Positions 60,016 to 64,000 of a stretch of 64,000 nucleotides of DNA are shown here, piece after piece; position 1 is the stretch's first letter, and each line of letters starts with the position of its first letter. Below the pieces are notes generated by a model. The model did not search any database. It had not been told where the DNA came from and saw only the letters and a list, made by a program, of their open reading frames with translations. The position numbers and the translations under genes are program-made. Source of the DNA: an uncultured Roseovarius sp. (GTDB lineage: Bacteria; Pseudomonadota; Alphaproteobacteria; Rhodobacterales; Rhodobacteraceae); NCBI GenBank assembly GCA_947499555.1, contig CANMOU010000001.1, forward strand, positions 1,240,001 through 1,304,000, in the 5' to 3' direction.

Positions 60016-61002
60016 TTACTCCTCCTTGCCGATGAAGGCCTCATAAGACCCGTAAGCCTCGTAGCCGTAAGAGCCGTCATAAGCCGGGGCAAAGTTGTGC
60101 TCCTGCGCCCAGATGAACCAGTTGTCGACAACGGTTCCCGTCAGCAGAATGCCGATGCCCCCGGTGATCGGCGTGAGCACCGCAAACCACCACGCCCAGC
60201 GGTGAATGCCTTCCATCGTGGCGTTGAAGCCCATGGTCCAGCGCCAGAACAAGGCCGCGCGTTCCGTGGCCGTGCCCCGGTCCACGATTTGCTCAAGCTC
60301 GCGGTCCCCGCCATAGCGCGTGACCGCCAGAATGGTCGCCCCATGCATCGCAAAGAGAAGCGTGGAGCCATAGAGGAACACGATGCTCAGACAGTGGAAG
60401 GGGTTGTAGTAAAGGTTGCCGTAGCGAATGGAAAACGCCGTGGTCCAGTCCAGATGCGGGAAGATGCCATAAGGCACCGCCTCGCTCCACGATCCCATCA
60501 GGATGGGCCGGAAGAGGTTCAGAACCAGCATCAGCCAGATAGCCGAGGCAAAGGCCCAGAAGATGTGTTTGCCCATCTTGTGATTGGCCGCCAAAATCCA
60601 TGTCCGCGCCAGCCAGGTCATCACACTGACCAGCAGGAAGAACGAGGCGATGATAAACCATCCCCCGTCATTTAGCGGTGGGATGGAAAGCCCGTGTTCC
60701 GGACCCGGCGGCTCCAGCGCCAGCCAGAACCCCTGCCGCAGAAACTCGGGGATCGAGTAATTGACCTGCGCGAGCATATTCATCCCGACGATATTGAGCG
60801 CCAGGATAAAGCTCACCAGGCTGACGACCCCGGTCCAGCCAAGATGGATGGGACCAAGCTGCGCGTTGCCGACCCAGCCCACCAGTTTGTTGAACCGTGG
60901 TGCAAAGCCGCGTTCCGCCGCCAGCGTGCCGTCATCGTCCATGCCCCATTCGGGTTGGCCCTGCACCTGCACCTGATTGAAGATGTTTTGATACTCAATC
61001 AT
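60016..61002 (-). CDS. pufM: photosynthetic reaction centre M subunit
   Basis: This is one of the two pigment-binding core subunits. The 328-residue protein has five membrane helices. Histidine ligands lie in the helix-D segment [23 protein letters not shown] and in the helix-E segment [25 protein letters not shown]-type region (here [18 protein letters not shown]). The C-terminal tail is longer than in pufX-type species and rich in Tyr/Gly, which is usual where a PufC docks. It is three bases from both pufL and pufC. Confidence 0.96.
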   Translation of the reverse strand: MIEYQNIFNQVQVQGQPEWGMDDDGTLAAERGFAPRFNKLVGWVGNAQLGPIHLGWTGVVSLVSFILALNIVGMNMLAQVNYSIPEFLRQGFWLALEPPGPEHGLSIPPLNDGGWFIIASFFLLVSVMTWLARTWILAANHKMGKHIFWAFASAIWLMLVLNLFRPILMGSWSEAVPYGIFPHLDWTTAFSIRYGNLYYNPFHCLSIVFLYGSTLLFAMHGATILAVTRYGGDRELEQIVDRGTATERAALFWRWTMGFNATMEGIHRWAWWFAVLTPITGGIGILLTGTVVDNWFIWAQEHNFAPAYDGSYGYEAYGSYEAFIGKEE

Positions 61003-61005
61003 GGC

Positions 61006-61845
61006 TTACACCCCCATCTGCGATGGCCAGATCGGCAGCTCAAGCCACCAGTTCCACCATTCCGGCCAGCCTTTCGTCCAGACCGGGCCCGAAATGATGA
61101 TGCAGATCGCCGACCAGAACCCGGCATTAAGCGCCAGCAAAAGTCCCACCCGGTGGATGCCCAGCGTGCCGACGGAGTAGCCGATGAAATCGCGGAAAAA
61201 CGTGTCCTCATGATCCGGCGTGCGCATCTCTTCACCCTTCTCCGGGTTGGCCGCCGACAGGATCAGACCCCCATGCAGCGCCAAAGCCAGCGTCGTGGTA
61301 AAGAACAGCGTCACCGCAAGCATATGCGCCGGATTGTAGTGGAAATGCAGGTAGGCGTAGCCCGTGTTACTGACCCAGTCGAGGTGGCTGAAAATCCCGT
61401 AAGGGAACCCGTGCCCCCAGGCCCCCATCAGAACCGGCCGGAACACCACCAATGTAAGATAGGCGAAAATCGCAACACTGAAGGCAAAGGGCACATGATA
61501 GCCCATCCCCAGCTTGCGACAGATCTCAACTTCCCTGAGCGCCCAGCTGCAAAAGGCCCCGATGGCACAGATCGTGATGATCTGCCAAAGCCCGCCCTCC
61601 ATCAGCGGGGCTGGCCCAAGACCATAGGACAGATCGGGTGGGGCAATGTTGATCAGCCACGGATTGAACGTGCCCTGATGCGCCGCCCCCCAGAAGATCA
61701 GGATAGTCCCCAGTGTCGCGAAGAAGAACGTCGTGACCCCGAAAAAGCCCACATAGAAAGGACCGACCCAGAAGTCGAACAAGTCTCCCCCGATCAAGGT
61801 CCCTCCGCGGACGCGGTATTTTCTTTCAAAGCTGAGCAACGCCAT
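61006..61845 (-). CDS. pufL: photosynthetic reaction centre L subunit
   Basis: This 279-residue protein has five membrane helices. It begins [20 protein letters not shown] and has the bacteriochlorophyll and iron ligands in [20 protein letters not shown] and [15 protein letters not shown], plus the QB-side [13 protein letters not shown]. It follows pufA after a 118-base gap with a strong stem-loop and precedes pufM by three bases. Confidence 0.97.
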   Translation of the reverse strand: MALLSFERKYRVRGGTLIGGDLFDFWVGPFYVGFFGVTTFFFATLGTILIFWGAAHQGTFNPWLINIAPPDLSYGLGPAPLMEGGLWQIITICAIGAFCSWALREVEICRKLGMGYHVPFAFSVAIFAYLTLVVFRPVLMGAWGHGFPYGIFSHLDWVSNTGYAYLHFHYNPAHMLAVTLFFTTTLALALHGGLILSAANPEKGEEMRTPDHEDTFFRDFIGYSVGTLGIHRVGLLLALNAGFWSAICIIISGPVWTKGWPEWWNWWLELPIWPSQMGV

Positions 61846-61907
61846 TGCTTCTCTCCGCTCTATCAGCCGGGAATGTCTGGACCCGGCCGCTGTTATTCTC
61901 TTGGTTT

Positions 61908-61937
61908 GTTGCGGGCAGGCGGCGGCCCGCCCGCAAC
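61908..61937 (-). promoter_or_regulatory. pufA-pufL intercistronic stem-loop
   Basis: GTTGCGGGC (61908-61916) and GCCCGCAAC (61929-61937) form a 9-bp stem, extended inside by further GC pairs. A second smaller hairpin, CCGGG/CCCGG (61867-61886), follows. In Rhodobacter the equivalent structure protects pufBA mRNA and so gives an excess of antenna over reaction centre. Confidence 0.75.
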
Positions 61938-61963
61938 TTTGTCATTCGACGTGCTTGCCTTGA

Positions 61964-62131
61964 TCACTCAGAGGCCGCAGCGCGCGACGCAGCCGCATTC
62001 TCGAACCAGTTGACCCCGTTTGACAGAACCACCAGGTGGATCATCGCGGCCAAGAGGAACAGGAATGCGCCCTGTGCGACGAACACACGGCGCGGATCGA
62101 AAACCAGCCAGATCTTGTAGAACTTTGACAT
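61964..62131 (-). CDS. pufA: light-harvesting 1 alpha chain
   Basis: This 55-residue antenna polypeptide has a polar start with [12 protein letters not shown], one membrane helix (about 13-38) and bacteriochlorophyll ligand His32 in [10 protein letters not shown], then a Trp two turns later. ATG 62131 is preceded by a GGAAGGATCGGAA leader. It lies 13 bases after pufB. Confidence 0.95.
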   Translation of the reverse strand: MSKFYKIWLVFDPRRVFVAQGAFLFLLAAMIHLVVLSNGVNWFENAAASRAAASE

Positions 62132-62144
62132 TTCCGATCCTTCC

Positions 62145-62294
62145 TCAGAACCAAGGAGCCCAGATGTAGGTTGCGATATGTGCAACCAGCGCAATCAGCG
62201 TGAACAGCCAAAGACCGCTCATATACACCGAATGCAACTCCTGGGCTTGCTCGTCGGTTAGACCCGTCATCGACAGGTCGGTGTTATCAGCCAT
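62145..62294 (-). CDS. pufB: light-harvesting 1 beta chain
   Basis: This 49-residue antenna polypeptide reads from ATG 62294 to TGA at 62145. It has the [20 protein letters not shown] pattern with conserved His21, the bacteriochlorophyll ligand His39 in [13 protein letters not shown] and the usual WxPWF end. CGGAGGAAAG precedes the start. It heads the antenna pair pufBA. Confidence 0.96.
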   Translation of the reverse strand: MADNTDLSMTGLTDEQAQELHSVYMSGLWLFTLIALVAHIATYIWAPWF

Positions 62295-62427
62295 GAACTT
62301 TCCTCCGGAACGTTATGCTGACGCCGCGTACCCCGCGGCCGGGTTCCCTGGGGGCCTTTCGGTCCTGGGGCGTCTGCCCGCCAAAGCGGAAAGGCAGATC
62401 AGGTCTCGATCCTCGCGCGTGATGCGC
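62295..62427 (-). promoter_or_regulatory. pufQ-pufB leader region
   Basis: This 133-base gap between pufQ and pufB can form several stems, including CCGCG-CGCGG near 62323-62339, and contains many GGC/GCC runs. It probably carries processing sites that set the 5' end of the stable pufBA message; I cannot place them exactly. Confidence 0.4.
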
Positions 62428-62652
62428 TCAGGCCGAGAAAATCAAGGGCGTGATCCGATCCGCCTCTGACCAGGCCCGCGCCAGCGGTCCCCGGACATTC
62501 AGCGATTTCATGTTCACGATGTCCCGGCCCCAGCGCCAAAAGGTGAACGGCAGGGCCAGAAAGAAGATCGGCACGAAATAAAGCCAATATTCCAATGTCC
62601 TGCGGCGGTTTGTTGAACCGCGTTGGGGTGGGTTGGATGTCAGATCCGTCAT
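62428..62652 (-). CDS. pufQ: PufQ
   Basis: This 74-residue protein has a basic N-terminus and one membrane helix (about 24-42, LEYWLYFVPIFFLALPFTFWRW). PufQ affects early tetrapyrrole flow and bacteriochlorophyll formation. ATG 62652 has AGGAGG about nine bases upstream. It starts four bases after the bchZ stop, so it is read from the bch promoter upstream as well as any local one. Confidence 0.9.
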   Translation of the reverse strand: MTDLTSNPPQRGSTNRRRTLEYWLYFVPIFFLALPFTFWRWGRDIVNMKSLNVRGPLARAWSEADRITPLIFSA

Positions 62653-62656
62653 AAGA

Positions 62657-64000
62657 TCAATCCTCCTGTTGAAGTCTTGGCCCGCTGGGCGCGAGCGCTT
62701 GTATGGTTTCCAGAACGACCCTCTCGTCGCCCTGTCGCAGCGCGGCATCCTCGGCAGCGTCGCGGAGTGTCTTGGCGGCAGATATCCGCGTCAGCACCGG
62801 GTGGCTTTCCACAATCCGGTCCAGCTCGGCCTGCGCATCGGCATCCCAGGGAAAATCCCGTCTGAGTGGTGTTGGCGTAGCCGCCGTGGCGTCCATTTCA
62901 CTCGCCAGCGGCAGGATGTGAAACAGCGCATCAAAAAGCCCGTTGCAGATCTCCTGGATGAGATACGTGGCCCCCGCATAGCCCATGAAAGGCGTCCCCG
63001 TGGCCCGCCGGATAGCGGCTCCCGGGAAGCTTGCTGGCAAAAACGCAGGTTTCGGCCCATGTCCTGACGCCATCTCGGCCAGGTACATCTTCTCATTGAT
63101 CGACCCCATCAGGATAAGCGGGCGCTTCTGGTGAACAAGGGCGCGCACCTCTTCATTATTGGTCTTGCGCCCCGCCACCCGCGCCACGGCGAAGGCACAA
63201 GGCAGGCCCATATCGTTTTCCAGGAAATTGCGCACACCACGTGCATAGGTCTCATTCGCCACGATGCCGAAACTGGCCGTGGCAAAGAAATCCTGCGTGA
63301 CAGACCTCCACAGATCCCACACCGGCTTGATCGTCGAATGCTTTTCGCGCTCAATGAAAGGCTCGGGATCAAGCTCCAAAAGCTCGCCCAGCTTGCGCAA
63401 AAACTTCGTCGTGCTGTCTACGCCAATGGGCGCTTGCAGATAGGGCTTCTCCAGAACCTCGCAGAGACCCCGGCCAAACTCGCGATACATGCAGATATTC
63501 ACATCCGCATTCACCAGATCACGCATCTCGGCCAGATGCGCGCCCATGGGCATGACCATATTGACCTCGGCCCCAATGCCTTGAACCAGGCGCCGGATTT
63601 CGGCCAGATCCGAGGGCATGTTGAACGTGCCATACATCGGGCCGAGGATATTCACCCGCGGCCTGGCCCCTTCCTCGCGCTTCTTCTCACGCGGCATCCG
63701 GCCCTTGGTCATGCCGAACTCAGTGAAAAGCCAGGTCATCGCCCGGTCGGCGGCCTCCCATTGATCCTCATCAATGGTACGCGGCAGGAAACGCTGAATA
63801 TTGGTACCTTGCGGCGTCACACCGCCACCGATCATTTCGGCTATTGAGCCCGTGACAACCACCGCCGGCAATGCCGGATCGAGCGTCCCCCAGGCGCGCT
63901 TCATCGCCCCTTCTGTCCCCTCGCGGCCCAGCTCTTCTTCGCCGAGCCCCGTGACCACAATGGGCAGCTCATGCGGCGGCAAGGCATCCGTGTAATGCAA
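62657..64000 (-). CDS. bchZ: chlorophyllide a reductase subunit Z, cut by right edge
   Basis: BchZ with BchY forms the nitrogenase-like catalytic part of chlorophyllide reductase, which makes the bacteriochlorin ring. About 447 codons are visible; the N-terminal part, with the first cluster cysteine, lies beyond base 64000. Typical segments are [40 protein letters not shown] and [27 protein letters not shown]. It is directly followed by pufQ, and bchC, bchX and bchY are expected just outside. Confidence 0.95.
   Translation of the reverse strand: MHYTDALPPHELPIVVTGLGEEELGREGTEGAMKRAWGTLDPALPAVVVTGSIAEMIGGGVTPQGTNIQRFLPRTIDEDQWEAADRAMTWLFTEFGMTKGRMPREKKREEGARPRVNILGPMYGTFNMPSDLAEIRRLVQGIGAEVNMVMPMGAHLAEMRDLVNADVNICMYREFGRGLCEVLEKPYLQAPIGVDSTTKFLRKLGELLELDPEPFIEREKHSTIKPVWDLWRSVTQDFFATASFGIVANETYARGVRNFLENDMGLPCAFAVARVAGRKTNNEEVRALVHQKRPLILMGSINEKMYLAEMASGHGPKPAFLPASFPGAAIRRATGTPFMGYAGATYLIQEICNGLFDALFHILPLASEMDATAATPTPLRRDFPWDADAQAELDRIVESHPVLTRISAAKTLRDAAEDAALRQGDERVVLETIQALAPSGPRLQQED

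Overview
The window is from a marine-type alphaproteobacterium of the Roseobacter group (Rhodobacterales). The main grounds are a photosynthesis gene cluster in the bchFNBHLM-lhaA-puhABC-acsF-puhE-hemA-cycA arrangement, a facing pufQBALMC operon with a tetraheme pufC and no pufX, TRAP and TTT solute transporters, and high-GC codon use. The aerobic cyclase gene acsF points to aerobic anoxygenic phototrophy. I see no tRNA, rRNA, CRISPR array or transposase.

Layout. 1-2034: a response regulator cut by the left edge and an acyl-homoserine-lactone synthase. 2229-11917: a catabolic locus with a TRAP transporter, a GntR regulator, two dehydrogenases and a divergent operon (monooxygenase-like, metallo-beta-lactamase-fold hydrolase, otnK-like kinase, otnC-like aldolase), probably for a four-carbon sugar acid or its lactone. 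12188-18822: a thiamine-diphosphate enzyme, a pirin/esterase/ring-cleaving dioxygenase operon resembling quinone-detoxification sets, a ketopantoate-reductase-like protein and a quinone oxidoreductase. 18836-30578: TctCBA transporter, universal stress protein, formyl-CoA transferase with its GntR regulator, NAD-dependent formate dehydrogenase and a LysR regulator. This looks like uptake and activation of oxalate or a related acid followed by formate oxidation.

30669-64000 is the photosynthesis gene cluster. The minus-strand bchG-bch2-bchP-idi block, with bchJ, makes the phytylated pigment tail. ppsR and ppaA/aerR are the redox/light regulators. A plus-strand superoperon of about 15.5 kb (38113-53596) runs from bchF to hemA with mostly overlapping genes: it makes bacteriochlorophyll, assembles the reaction centre and light-harvesting complex 1, and supplies 5-aminolevulinate. 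cycA (cytochrome c2) follows behind its own ribosome site and ends at a strong terminator. After a small SRPBCC-like gene and a betaine transporter come dxs and the puf operon on the minus strand, reading out of bchZ, which runs off the right edge. PpsR-type boxes (TGT-N12-ACA) lie in the ppaA/bchF intergenic region and just before bchG.

Nothing in the window is a clearly new system. The parts most worth a second look are the tetronate-type locus with an embedded lactonase-like hydrolase and no visible OtnI isomerase, the near-identical GntR operators before tctC and the frc operon, a LacI-type palindrome inside the photosynthesis cluster, and the hairpin-rich gaps on either side of bchL.
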